Source of the DNA: Neocallimastix lanati (nom. inval.)
Lineage: Eukaryota; Neocallimastigomycota; Neocallimastigomycetes; Neocallimastigales; Neocallimastigaceae
Direction: 5' to 3'
DNA: 52,130 nucleotides
Assembly: GCA_016946835.1 (NCBI GenBank)
Contig: JACVTC010000046.1
Span: 1,170,001 to 1,222,130, forward strand
Shown: in pieces, positions 1-11,619 of the stretch
Layout: every line of letters begins with the position of its first letter
Numbering within the stretch: the stretch's first letter is position 1
Translations under genes and position numbers: made by a program
Notes under the pieces: generated by a model
Databases searched by the model: none
Told to the model about the DNA's origin: nothing
What the model saw: only the letters and a program-made list of their open reading frames with translations

Positions 1-3000
1 GTATTATATATGTGAATACTTTTGATTTCATTTGATGAAAAGAAATGAAAAGAAAAATTATGCTATGATTTAAATAAAAATGTATCATATTATTTACTTT
101 TTTTTTTTTTTAATAAAAAAATTTTTTTTTATATAAAAATTAATAAAAAAAGTTTAAATAAATAAAAATAAAAGATAATCATAAGCATAATAATAAAAAT
201 AATAATAAAGATAAAAATTAAAATAAAAAAAAAATGAAAACAAAAGTATTTATATCAATAATTTATAATTATAATTATTATAATGAAGATAATAATTAAT
301 TAAACATGATATTAATATTATTTTAATAATTCAATGAAGATAATCAAGTCATAATAAGTGAGTAACAATTTTACATGTTTAATCTTCAAAAAAAAAAAAA
401 AAAAAAAAAAAATTATTGATAATTAAATTTAATTTAATCTATCCAAATTTGATAATGTTTAAAAATTGACATTTTATATATAATAATTTTTATTAAAGTT
501 TATTTTATTTATATATGTTAATAATTTTTTATTAAAATTTTATTTTAATTATAATAATTTTTATTAAAATTTTATTAATAATTCATGCATTCTAAAATAC
601 ATCGAATATTATATTATTATACTTCCTTAAAATACATATATATAAAAAAATATAGTTTATTATAGTTTCAATTCATTTTATTCATTCATTTATTCATTTT
701 TTTTGTTGACTTTTTATCATTTTTGGATATGGATCTAGAAGCTTTTACTATATGTTCATGTTGACTTTTATACCATATATCGGTAATTATATTATTATTA
801 TTATTATTATTATTATTTTTAATTATTTTGACCATTGAATATTTTGAACTTGGCATTTTTAATCATGCTTATTTATTATTATTATTATTTTTTTTTTTGT
901 TGCTTCCTATTTATTCTCATATTCAATTCTAAAATAATTGATTTATGTATTAATTTATTATTATTTCAGTTAATACTATTCATTCAACATCATTTCTTTT
1001 AATTATCTTTAATTAACATTTTATTATATTATTTTGAATTATTGAGACATTTTAACATCTTTCATATTATATTAATTATGGTTTTTAAACTCATCTTTTT
1101 TTTTTTTTTTTTTTTATTGCATAAGAATAGTTAGAAATTAAATTATTTTCATATTTTAATAAATTTAAAATTATAAATTTTTATTTTTCTTGTTCTTTTT
1201 ATTTTTAATTTAAATACTAAAAAAAAAATAAATAAATTAAAAATTTATTGGTTAAAAATAAAAAATACCATTTAATATTATTTATTATTTATCAAAAATA
1301 TGTTATAAATATATTATATAATAGGGTTTAAATGCTAAGAAATAATTAATATAATATATGGTGTGTAACATAATTTAATATGAACTAAAAAAGAAATAAT
1401 ATTTGCTCATAGAAAGAATATATTTGAATTGTAGTCTAAAAAAAAATGTGTATAAAAATTATTTATTATTGTTATTTATAATCTAATTACAAAAAAAAAA
1501 TTATTATATACACTTAATATAATCTAATATATTACTAGATATATTTTATATTGGAATACTTTATTCTAAATTTGTTAATTTAATAGAAAAAAAATAATAA
1601 TAAATAATAGATATATTAATTTAATAAAAAATTAATATTAAATAAGAATATATATTAATTCAATGAAAAATTAATATTAAATAAAAAATATTATTAATTA
1701 ATTTAAATCATTTAAATATTTAAAAAAAAAGGTAAAAATAATAGAATTTAATAATTTATTAAAAATATATAAATTCAATAAAAAAAGTAATATTGAAAAA
1801 CAAAAATAAAAAATTGAGTATTAAATATTAAAAAAAAAAAAAAAAAACATTTTAATATATTGTTGTGTTTAATGATTTTGATAGCCTAATTTTAATAAAA
1901 TCTAAAAAAATTCTTTTTTTTTTTTTTGGTTATTATGGTAATATTTTAATAAAAGAAAAGTTATAAATTAATATTGTAAAAAGTTGATAAAATTTTAATT
2001 TAATTATATTAAAATTTTATTAATAATAACTACTAAAAAAAAAAAAAATTAAAATATTTTTTATGACATTTATTTAATTTAATAACAATATTTTTTATAA
2101 CGGTAAGAAAATTATTTAATAAAATTTATTATGTGTTACAATAATTAATAATAAAATTTTTTTTTTTTTTTATATTATAATAAATCATTACTCAAATTTT
2201 GTCATTACAAATGTTAACTATTAACAATAAATTTATAATAATTTAGAATTTACGTAATAGCTGTTTACACAAAATTTTTTCTTTTTTACCAAAATTATAT
2301 TAAAATGATAAAAATAAATTATTTATATTGATATTATTTGAAAATAATAACTTTATTTATTAACAAATTAATTTTTGTTAAAGTCACGTGATAAAAGTTC
2401 AATAGTGTGATAAAAATGAAATATCTATAAAAAAATAATGTGAAAAAAAAAAAAACAGAAATAAAATTCGTTTAAATATAAATTTACTATTAAATAATTT
2501 TATGTTAAAGTATATATTTATTTTCTTTAATATTGATATTTTACAATCATATTTTATATCATTGTTTTTATATTGTTTTCTAAAACAAGAAAACAAATGA
2601 GACCGTAATAATACTTTTTTTTTATCTTGATATATAAATATTTTTTGTATCTTGCCGTTATACTTCTATTATAATTTCTTAAATATTAATTAATATAATA
2701 TATTAATTTATATATAATTAATAAACTTTCAATATCTAATGAATTTTTAGCCAATAAAAATTTTTCAAATTAATCATATCTAATAAAAAATAATAAATTT
2801 ATGCCAATAATTAATGTAATGATAATAGTATACCATCGATATATATTTTAGAAATTATATAAAGGTGATGTAATGTATTTTTACTCATAATTCTACCTTA
2901 AATTAACTTTAATTTTATTAGTCATATAGTATATTTTATAAAATTTTTTTAATTATCAATTATTTGTTATCTTTTTAATATGCTGTATATATTAAATTTA

Positions 3001-3612
3001 TTAATATTATGAGTATCACTAATTTGTTCAATTTTTAATATAAAATTTTTTATTTTTTAAAATTTTAATATTTTTTTAATTTTATAAATTTATTACCAAA
3101 TTATGAGTATTGTTTTTAATTAAATTATATTTTTTTTTTTATTTATTTTTATTTTTATTTATTTTTTTTTTTTGTTATTTTTTTTATACTTAATTATTTT
3201 GTTCTCTTTTGTTTCCTTTTGTTTTAATTTGTTTTCTTTTGCTTATATTTTTAAAACACATAATCCTTTAAATATTTTTAATACTTTTTAATTTCATATA
3301 TATATAACCTCTTTTTTTTCACTTTTAATTTTTTTTTCTTTAATTTTCATTCATTCTTCGTTTAATAAAATATTTAAAAAATTAATATTTTATTATTATA
3401 ATTAATAAAATATTAAAGAGTTAATATTTTATTACTGTAAATAAAAGTAAAAGTAATATTTAAATTGTGTAAAATAATTGTACTTTATTGTATAAAGTAA
3501 TTTTCTATTTATTCAAACAATAAAATAAAAAAAAAAAAAAGAACAATAATAATAAAATAAAATAAAATTGAAATAAGAATAATATAATATATATAAATCA
3601 AATAATTATAAA
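1..3612. other. Gene-free AT-rich flank
   Basis: No open frame here resembles a gene. The stretch is A/T homopolymers, short ATT microsatellites (for example 787-818 and 871-888) and poly-A/poly-T runs. The one 65-codon minus-strand frame at 2399-2596 is low-complexity Phe/Ile/Lys and looks spurious. The last hundred bases before 3613 contain TATA-like strings (for example 3590-3597), but these are expected by chance at this base composition, so no promoter is called. Confidence 0.7.
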
Positions 3613-6018
3613 ATGAAGTTTAGATTTTCCTTATTTTTATTATTAGGTATTTCTTTTGCTTTTGCTCAAGAAGCTGAAACAACTCAGGAAGTTGAATTAG
3701 CTCAAGAAACAGAATTACCACAAGAAACTGAATTACCTCAAGAAGTTGAATTAACTGGATCAGCTGAATTAACCGGATCAGCTGAATTACCAAAATTTAG
3801 TTTAGCAAGTGGTTTTTACAATGAAGAAAGTATTGAACTTGAAATTACAGCCAATGACCCAAATGCTATAATTTATTATACCTTAGATGGTACTAATCCA
3901 ACAGAAGAATCTAATGTTTATGATAAGCCATTTATTCTTAAGAATAAGAGTGACGAAGATAATGTACATAGTATGCATACTGGAATTACAGCCAAAAATG
4001 GATTTATGGGTGGTAATGGTGATTTCCTTCCATCAGTTAAACTTCATAAGGGTAATATCGTTCGTGCCATTGTGAAATATCCAGATGGTACTACCTCAGG
4101 TGTTGCAAGTGGTTCTTATTTTGTTGGATTAAATAAGAAAGAACTTTATCAGGATGTACCAGTAATTAGTATCATTACTGATCCAGATAATCTTTTTGAT
4201 TATGAAAAAGGTATTTACGTTTTAGGTAAAGTTTATGATGATTCAAAAAGTAATGGTGGTTTCACTTTCTTTGACGATGCTAATTACAATGCCAAAGGTA
4301 AGGAAGCTGAAAGACCAGCAACTATTGAATATATTCCTGGAAATGAAAATCTTGCTGCTTTCAACCAAGATATTGGTCTTAGATTGAAGGGTAGATCCAC
4401 TAGAGGTCAATACCAAAAGAGTTTTTGTGTTAATGCTCGTAAAGAATACGGTAAAAAGAATATTAAATATGAAGTTATTCCAGGGGCTGTTCGTGCTGAT
4501 GGAAAAGGTCCTATCACTAAATATAAGAATTTCAATCTTAGAAATGCTGGTAATGATTCTGAATACGCTAAAATGAGAGATGTTGTTATTCAAGGTTTAA
4601 TTGGAAACAATTTCTTTGAAACCCAACAAAATACATTTAGTGTTGTATTTATTGATGGTGAATACTGGGGTATCTATGATATTTACGAAGATTATAATGA
4701 TAACTACATTTCTAATAATTATGATATTGATAATGAGAATGTTATTATTGTTAAGGAAGGTGATATTGAAACCGGTACTAAGGAAGATTATGCCTTATAT
4801 CAAGATATGGTTGACTTCATTCTCAACAATGATATGGCTGATCAAGCTAACTATGAAGTAGTTGCTAAACAGATGGATATGGTTGGTTATGCTTTATACG
4901 GTGCCTTCCACGTCTATATTGATGTTCAAGATGGTTATTACCGTGGTGGTAATAATGCTATGTGGCGTGTCAGAGAAGTTGATCCATCCGTTCCAAAGGC
5001 CGATGGTAAATGGCGTATGATGGCTTATGATACTGAATTTTCTACTGGTATATTTGATATGGGTATAGGTTATACCAATGATGTTCTTTATGATATGTTG
5101 AATCCAAGCCAATCTGGCGGTTGGGGAAATTTCGGCGGCGGTTTTGGCGGTTTCAACAACACTGAAGGCGGCGCTGGCGGCTGGGGCGGTTTCGGTGGTT
5201 TCAACAACACTGATGCCGGTGCTGGCGGCTGGGGTGGTTTCGGTGGTTTCAACAACACTGATGCCGGTGCAGGCGGTTGGGGCGGTTTTGGAGGCTTCAA
5301 CAACACTGATGCCGGTGCAGGCGGTTGGGGAGGTTTTGGAGGCTTCAACAACACTGACGGTGGCTGGGGCGACTTTGGTGGCTTCAACAACACTGACGGC
5401 GGCTGGGGTGGTTTCGGTAATAATACCTTAAGTGGTATGAACGGATTTATAAGAAATGATGGTAAAAAAATTACCGTTGCCCTTTTAGACAATGCCGAAT
5501 TTAAGAATACCTTCATCAATTTCTTATGTGATATGAAGAATATTAACTATGAAAGTTCCAGAGTCAAAGATTACATTGATAAAAATGAACAAATTTTACT
5601 TCCTTTAGTTGAAGAACACATTTTACGTAATGGTCCAGCTACTGATGTTGATGATCCAATCAACAAATTCAAGGGATATGTTGATATTTTCAGAACCTAT
5701 ATGTTAAACAGAAATTCTATCTTTTTAGATTTAATTCAAAAAGATTTCAATTTACAACCAGCTGTTAAGGTTACCGTTTCTTCTACTGATTATAGTAAGG
5801 GTGGTTTTATTATTAATCATTATAATGAATTTGATAATGATTCTTACACAGGTCAATACTTTAAAGAAAATGTTCTTTACATTACTGCTAAGCCAAAGAA
5901 TGGTAAAAAGCTTAAGTCATGGGTTATATTTAAATGTAAATTAGTTTCTAATAAGGGTAATACTCTTGGTATCTCTCCAAAGAAGGATGGATGTGATATT
6001 AAGATTAATTATGAATAA
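3613..6018 (+). CDS. Secreted CotH-kinase family protein with chitobiase-like N-terminal domain
   Basis: 801 residues. Residues 1-18 form a signal peptide (Lys/Arg then a hydrophobic core ending FAFA before Gln), so the product is secreted. Residues 20-60 are a Glu/Thr/Pro-rich linker of repeated ELPQE and ELTGSA units. About 61-170 matches the chitobiase/hexosaminidase C-terminal-like fold (IIYYTLDGTNP). From about 180 the CotH domain follows: VPVISI near 182, GLRLKGRST near 255, NFNLRNAG near 306, the hallmark DGEYWGIYD at 348-356 and an acidic DTEFS at 473-477. CotH proteins are atypical secreted kinases, and anaerobic fungi carry many of them, often near cellulosome components. This one has no recognisable dockerin. 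A Gly/Trp/Phe/Asn repeat (about 501-605) interrupts the domain before the FKNTFINF segment. The ATG directly precedes the signal peptide. The family call is firm; the substrate is unknown. Confidence 0.9.
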   Translation: MKFRFSLFLLLGISFAFAQEAETTQEVELAQETELPQETELPQEVELTGSAELTGSAELPKFSLASGFYNEESIELEITANDPNAIIYYTLDGTNPTEESNVYDKPFILKNKSDEDNVHSMHTGITAKNGFMGGNGDFLPSVKLHKGNIVRAIVKYPDGTTSGVASGSYFVGLNKKELYQDVPVISIITDPDNLFDYEKGIYVLGKVYDDSKSNGGFTFFDDANYNAKGKEAERPATIEYIPGNENLAAFNQDIGLRLKGRSTRGQYQKSFCVNARKEYGKKNIKYEVIPGAVRADGKGPITKYKNFNLRNAGNDSEYAKMRDVVIQGLIGNNFFETQQNTFSVVFIDGEYWGIYDIYEDYNDNYISNNYDIDNENVIIVKEGDIETGTKEDYALYQDMVDFILNNDMADQANYEVVAKQMDMVGYALYGAFHVYIDVQDGYYRGGNNAMWRVREVDPSVPKADGKWRMMAYDTEFSTGIFDMGIGYTNDVLYDMLNPSQSGGWGNFGGGFGGFNNTEGGAGGWGGFGGFNNTDAGAGGWGGFGGFNNTDAGAGGWGGFGGFNNTDAGAGGWGGFGGFNNTDGGWGDFGGFNNTDGGWGGFGNNTLSGMNGFIRNDGKKITVALLDNAEFKNTFINFLCDMKNINYESSRVKDYIDKNEQILLPLVEEHILRNGPATDVDDPINKFKGYVDIFRTYMLNRNSIFLDLIQKDFNLQPAVKVTVSSTDYSKGGFIINHYNEFDNDSYTGQYFKENVLYITAKPKNGKKLKSWVIFKCKLVSNKGNTLGISPKKDGCDIKINYE
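5113..5427 (+). repeat. In-frame Gly-rich 48-bp minisatellite inside the CotH gene
   Basis: About seven imperfect units encode GGWGGFGGFNNTDAGA-like 16-mers; later units are shortened. Every unit carries NNT, an N-glycosylation sequon. The DNA is locally GC-rich (ggcggctgggg motifs), the strongest GC island in the window. The 143-codon Pro-rich frame on the other strand is a shadow of this repeat. Confidence 0.9.
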
Positions 6019-6574
6019 ATATCTTAAATAAATTATTAATTATTTATTTGTAATTTATTGAATTATTTCTTTGTTAATAAATATATCTTGTATAAATAAA
6101 TAAACAAGTTTTTTTTTTAATTCTTTTTACTAATTATAAACCAAAACAAAGAAAAAAAAAAAAAAATTAAAATGAAATGAACAAATATAAATTGAAATTT
6201 ATAATAAATGTATAAATAATGTATATTTAATTTTTTTGCTTTTTGTTTAAAAAAATAAATAAAATAAATAAATTATTTAAAAAAAATTTGTAAATTATAA
6301 TGTAAACCTATCTTCTTTTTTTTTTTTTTTTTTTTTTTTTAATTTTATTTTATTTTATTTTATTATTATAAATCCGTGTTAAATATATAAATATTTATAT
6401 ATATAAGATAGTACAGGCTAATAATAATTTGGTAATTAAAAAAATTTTAATATACCTTTATTTAATTTAATTAATAACTATTAATTTTTTTTTTTAATAT
6501 TTTTTTTTTTTAATATTTTTTTTTATTTTGTATTTTTTTTTTTTGTTTTCGTTTTTTTATGTGAAACATTTGAA
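6019..6574. other. 3' flank of CotH gene, low complexity
   Basis: No gene seen. The interval has poly-T and poly-A runs (for example a run of T ending near 6340) and AATAAA-like strings at 6078-6105 that could serve as polyadenylation signals for the CotH mRNA. At this base composition the signals are not decisive. Confidence 0.5.
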
Positions 6575-6925
6575 TAATATTTTGTCAGTAAAATGGATTA
6601 TTAATTTTAATTATAGTTTTCTTCAGGATTAAAGTATATGCTCCAAATTTCAAATTTCAAAAAATTTGTATAATTATTTGAAACAGCGAACACCAACTTC
6701 ATATATCAAAGCCGCCAAAATGATTGAAGAAGACTGTCCTGAAAGGTGTCCTTGTTATTATAGAAAAAATAGTAATCCTCGATTGGAACATTGGTTTTCT
6801 AAATTCTATCTTTTCCGTGAATTTCGAATGAAATATTTTAAGGATATTGAAATTCTTTATGAAATATTTTATATTATTTCTAAATATTGTCCAATATCTA
6901 ATAGTAATGTACTCCAATGAAGTGG
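6575..6925 (+). pseudogene. Internally deleted LINE remnant
   Basis: Two pieces of the LINE at 7778-11870 lie fused here. Positions 6578-6665 match 7926-8015 (the FRIKVYTPNF-coding stretch). From about 6707, just after the join, the sequence matches the Cys-rich C-terminal zinc region around 10822-11022 (KAAKMIEEDCPERCPC, then LEHWFSKFYLFREFRMKYF). Everything between, including endonuclease and reverse transcriptase, is missing. This copy keeps two bases (aa near 6788) that the longer copy has lost, so it shows the original frame through CPERCPC...LEHW. It is non-functional. Confidence 0.85.
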
Positions 6926-7777
6926 ACTGTTTTACCAGGTCCATGGAGGGTTGATGGAAAAGGAATAATCTATATCAGGTGTACTAATTACAGCTTTCTG
7001 TAATTCTGATGATAATCAATGGTTATCCTTTCTAAAGTGGCTTCTAGTACGAAGAGAGAAAACTGGAATGCTGGAAGACTGTAGAAAGTGAACTTGATGT
7101 TTTATATTGTTTTAAACTGGATATGTAGTAACATTGGAATTGTATAATTAATATTATCATGTAGTTTCTACATATTATCATTGTAATGAATCTATTGTAT
7201 TTTTTACTTTAGCATTATTTTGTATATGTATTTTTCTATAGTATTATTTATACTTTCATGTAGCTATTGTAAAATGGAAATGTAGGAGATTGATTCACTC
7301 CAAAGCTTGTGTTTAAGACATTATTTAACTGATAGGAATCTTTTTATAGTCTTTCACTACTAACATTATTTACATTTTCATTTCAGTTTATTTTATGATT
7401 ACATTAGAGAAAATTATTTTATCAATCAAAGCTTTACAAATCGATTAGAATTTCAGAAACTCAAAAGTTAACAGAAAATACAAAACAGAGAAAAAAAAAA
7501 AGAAAAAAAAAGAGTTTATTCATTACTAAAATAACAGGAAAAAAGATATTATTCATTACTACAAAATTCTTAAGTTGTTCATTTTATTTAAACTTAATCA
7601 ATTACTCCACGAAGATAGGATCTTCACATTTTTATTATTATTTTATTATTATTATTTTTTTTTTTTATTTTTCTTTTTAATTATATTTATTTATATATAT
7701 AAATTTTATTTCTTAGTTTTTAGTATTTTAGTTTTCATTGTTTCATTTTTTTAAATTGTAGTTTTTTTTAGTTCATT
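6926..7777. other. Unassigned spacer between LINE copies
   Basis: 6926-7330 is less AT-biased than the surroundings but has no long frame on either strand, so it may be an old mobile-element relic. 7490-7515 is A-rich and 7630-7680 is T-rich. The part next to 7778 could be the LINE 5' untranslated region; its boundary cannot be seen. Confidence 0.4.
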
Positions 7778-8059
7778 ATGGAAAAGATTTTTCTCCGGGG
7801 TTCTCGCTGCAATGGAACATCTATTGACAACACAGGGTTGATTTTTATCCGTGGTATACACTCATGGACTAATGCTAAAATGAAGGAATTTATTCATTCT
7901 AAATGCAAAAAATTCATTGTTAATATTTTGTCAGTAAAAAGAATTACCAATTTTAATGATAGTTTCTTCAGGATTAAAGTATACACTCCAAATTTCAACC
8001 TCAAAAAATTTAAAAAAGTATTTAAAAAGGCACTATCAGGAGTTAAAATTTCATTTTAG
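7778..8059 (+). pseudogene. LINE 5' reading frame fragment
   Basis: 93 codons from an ATG at 7778, ending in a stop at 8057-8059. The product is basic (KKFIVNILSVKR, FRIKVYTPNF, KKFKKVFKKAL) and I do not recognise a domain. It overlaps the endonuclease frame at 7956-8474, which lies in another frame, so a frameshift near 8040 probably separates what was one protein or two adjacent ones. Part of it is duplicated in the remnant at 6578-6665, confirming that it belongs to the element. Confidence 0.5.
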
Positions 8060-8474
8060 TAGATGTTCCAAATGGAATCATAAGGTTTCTTTTTGGCATT
8101 TAAAACAAAATTTAATATCTATTAACACATCCAATGATATTAACACAGTAAACCTCAGTTCAACAAATTTAGTAAATGCTAATAATGGCAATCATGAACT
8201 AATTGCTCCCAATATTCCTAATATTAATTCTCGAAATTCATTTTCACATTCTAACACAGGAAAGTTTTCTTTTTGTCTTAGTTGGAATACCAATGGATGG
8301 AATTTTGTGAAAAGAGATAGTATTGAGTACTTCAACACGATATTTAAACCATTATTTATATGTTTTCAGGAAACAGGTAATGGTACCTTTGATGCTAGAA
8401 ATCCATGTAAAGTAACACTTCCCAACTATAAATATTTCCTGAAAAGAATGGATCCTACTACTCCAGATATTTAA
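7956..8474 (+). pseudogene. LINE endonuclease N-terminal part
   Basis: The frame carries the start of an APE-like endonuclease/exonuclease/phosphatase domain: FCLSWNTNGWN (the usual position of the metal-binding Asn) and LFICFQETG (the catalytic Glu of the QET motif). It ends early because a 127-bp tandem duplication throws it out of frame. Subtracting one repeat unit puts it in register with the frame at 8575-10653, so both were one ORF. The first part of this frame (7956 to about 8040) is probably not the native one. Confidence 0.8.
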
Positions 8475-8593
8475 ACCATTATTTATATGTTTTCAGGAAA
8501 CAGGTAATGGTACCTTTGATGCTAGAAATCCATGTAAAGTAACACTTCCCAACTAAAAATATTTCCTGAAAAGAATGGATCCTACTACTCCAG
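8340..8593 (+). repeat. 127-bp tandem duplication within the LINE endonuclease
   Basis: Units 8340-8466 and 8467-8593 are identical apart from a change in the second copy (cccaactata to cccaactaaa) that makes a stop. Since 127 is not a multiple of three, the duplication alone breaks the frame. The near identity implies a recent event. Confidence 0.95.
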
Positions 8594-10653
8594 GTTGTAG
8601 AGGTTTATATCTTGGGTATCATGTCTCATGTCAAGCAGTACTTGAAGATAATTCCTATACTTATCTTGTTTCTTTAACAACTTATAGTCTCTGGAATCAC
8701 TCTAAGTGTTCTGTAGGTAATGTCTATATTCCCATTAAGAAACACTCATTACAAGTCCGATATGCACTTTCAGAAGTTTTCACATGGCTTCAGAATCACA
8801 CTAATCATCCATCTATTCTTCTTGGAGACTTTAACATGAGTACCTCTGATTTACAAGATAAATTATCCAACTGTAACCTTGATAACTGGTTTATTCTTCC
8901 GATTAATGGTTCACCTATTTCATGGACAAGAGGTAGTTTTTCATCAGATATTGATCATGCGTTAGTCAATTCAAGTATGCTGGTTAAAATATCAAGTGCT
9001 TATTTTGTTGATTATCCTTCTGTATCTGATCATAAACCTCTCATGGTTTATTGTAAGAAAATTGCCACAGATGATTCATTTTTGTTACCAAAAAAATTTG
9101 TAAGATGGGATAGGTATAAATGTCTTGAACAAGAATGGGATATTAACCAAAGCATTAGCGATGAAGAAATTTACAAAGCTATCTCCTCCACTCCTAACTT
9201 TAAAGCTTGTGATCCTGATGGTATTCCAAAGGAATTCTTCAAAGCTTTGATTCCTTGTAAAGATGATTCAGAAGGATCAAGTGATAATAATAGTAATATT
9301 TCATCTAGCTTTAAATGTCTCAAAGCCTTAATCAATCGTATTTGGAATGGTGATTTTCCAAAATCATGGAATAACGCATCAATAGTTTCTATTCATAAAA
9401 AGATCGATCTATCAGATTGTAACAACTATCGTGGCATCTCTCTTATCAATAATGGATTAAAAATTATTGCAAAAATCATAGCTAATAGAATCTCTAAATA
9501 TGGAATTGATGAAGGTTTTATAAGACCTGAACAATTTGGATTTCATAATCGAGAGGAATGTATAAGTCTTTACACTACATTAAGAATTATATATCAGAGA
9601 AGGAAATTTGAAAATAAGGATACTTACCTTGCTTTTGTGGACCTTAAAAAAGCGTATGACTCAGTGCCCATATATAATGTATTAATGAAGATTCATCACT
9701 TAGGTATTAGAGGTAAGTGCTATAATTTTATTGAAAATTTATACTTATCTTCAAAGGCTTGTGTAAGAGTTGATGGACAATTATCGGAATCAATTAATAT
9801 TAAGAAAGGAGTTCGTCAAGGTTGTCCCCTCTCACCAATTTTGTTTAACTTGTTCATTAATGATATTTTTAATAATTGTAATAAATATGGCATCTCTATT
9901 GGTGAAAAACGTTGTTGTGGAGGTCTTTTTGCAGATGACATTGTATTATGTGCTCCAGCAAGATCCCAACTTAAGAAATTGTTAAAGTTTGCCAGTAAAT
10001 GGGCTAGGAATAATGAAATGCAATTTGGTATCAATAAATGTGCTAGTTTAGTAGTACGAGGGGAAGTTTCAAAATTTCTTTATAATAGTGATCCTACCTT
10101 CTATCTTTTAACTCAAGAGTTACCTAAAACGAATTGCTATACTTACCTAGGTGTACCATTTTCAAATGATTTAGAATTGAAACCGATCATACAGCGAATG
10201 AATAATAAAGTTAGAAATGCACTTTATTCCATAAAAGGATTTCTTAAGAACCCTCATATTCCTATCCCTTATAAAAGAATGTTATTTTCAGCTATAGTAA
10301 TTGGACAAGTTTCATATTATACATCTCTACTTGGATCTAACAAAGATAGAACGAGAAGTACACAGACATTAGTTAATTCAGGTTTATACTGGATTGAAGG
10401 ATTTTCTAAAGGGAATAGCTTTACTTCCCTTTATTGTGTTTCTAAAGAACTTAACATTCCTCCTCTTTCGGCAAAATGTGCGATTGCTCAGGTAAGGTGT
10501 TTTAAAAAATGGAAAAACTCGAAATGTATTATTTCTGATTTACTTAGAGATATATCTCGTTGTAGACGTCATGCATGGGATAAAGAAAGTAAAATTTTAG
10601 CTGACAAATTAAGTAAATTTCCATCAAAAAAAGCAATTTTAAACTTTTACTAG
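8575..10653 (+). pseudogene. LINE endonuclease C-terminal part and reverse transcriptase
   Basis: 692 codons. The endonuclease remainder has LLGDFNMS (84-87 GDFN), SDIDHALVN (124-132) and SDHKPLMV (151-158, the catalytic SDH). The reverse transcriptase follows: NNYRGISL near 283, RPEQFGF near 317, the first catalytic Asp in FVDLKKAYDS (354-363), GVRQGCPLSPILFNLFINDI near 412, catalytic FADD at 452-455, INKCASLVV and YLGVPF. The domain order is that of a LINE ORF2. The ATG at 8575 is merely the first Met after the duplication. A TAG at 10651-10653 ends the frame, but the same frame continues with DRDMSGKS, so the stop is probably a nonsense mutation. Confidence 0.9.
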
Positions 10654-11287
10654 GATAGAGATATGTCAGGAAAATCAATCAAAGCTAAGGCTTATAAAAA
10701 TAATAAGTTTGAGAAAACTAGAGAGTATCTTACGCTAAATTATAAATATCCTGAATTTAGCATTGGCTTCCGATGGGTACTTCGTGCCAGATGTGGATAT
10801 AAATTCGATGCTCGTGTTGCAAAAGCTGCAAAAATGATTGAAGAAAACTGTCCTGAAAGGTGTCCTTGTTGTTATAGAATAAATAGTAATCCTCGATTGG
10901 CATTGGTTTTCTAAATGCTATCTTTTCCGTGAATTTCGAATGAAATATTTTAAGGATCTTGAAATTCTTTATGAAATATTTTATATTATTTCTAAATATT
11001 GTCCAATATCTAATAGTAATGTAGACACTGTTATCACAGATATGAATAATATAGAACAAAGTTCTGATTCTGATAGTAGTAACGAAGTGTATAATACTAA
11101 TAATATTAACAATAGAAATTATATTGTTAATAATAGTAGAAATAGTGATAGTGAAAATAGAAATATTAATATTAGTAATAGTGAAAATTATAATATCGTT
11201 ACTTCTAATTTAGTGAATAGTTCAATTGGTGAAAATCGTGGTAATTTAAGTAATTTTCTGAATAATGAGTGTGTAAATATTATGTGA
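10654..11287 (+). pseudogene. LINE C-terminal zinc region, frameshifted
   Basis: Same frame as the reverse transcriptase after the TAG. It reads FRWVLRARCGYKFDARVAKAAKMI then CPERCPCC, the Cys-rich module that closes many LINE ORF2 proteins. A 2-bp deletion near 10900 (compare 6781-6800, which retains aa) shifts the frame; the continuation KYFKDLEILYEIFYIISKYCPISN is read from 10940 and runs through an Asn/Ser-rich stretch to 11287. Confidence 0.8.
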
Positions 11288-11619
11288 CGTGGTACCGTTT
11301 ATATAACTTTCTTCTTGATGGAAGGGATGCAGATATAATAGATTTAAATTATAAAAAGGAATGGAATATTTTGTTTAAGAACCAAATCATTTCTAGTGAT
11401 TATTCAAAAACGCCATTCTTGGTGCGATCTGCGGCTCTCTTTACAGAAATTATGCCTCGGGCTAGTACTCGACAAGTGTTACTATTCCGAAAGTATAAGT
11501 GCAAACTAACCATGAGCGTCAACGCTGAAAATGCAGTAAGACAAGCTAGCAGGGCCAATGCTTCTGAAGGAGAAGACCATAATTTCTTTCAGATAGTCAA
11601 TTCAAACCCTAATCCATAA
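11269..11619 (+). pseudogene. LINE ORF2 distal C-terminus
   Basis: A further frame change near 11280 leads into WYRLYNFLLDGRDADIIDLN and LVRSAALFTEIMPRASTRQV, ending at 11619. Placement after the zinc region and the YNFLLDG motif resemble the end of LINE ORF2 proteins. It is not recognised beyond that. Confidence 0.55.

Noticed and set aside
5088-5519. 143-codon Pro-rich frame on the minus strand
   Set aside because: Complement of the Gly/Trp repeat in the CotH gene; no independent coding evidence.
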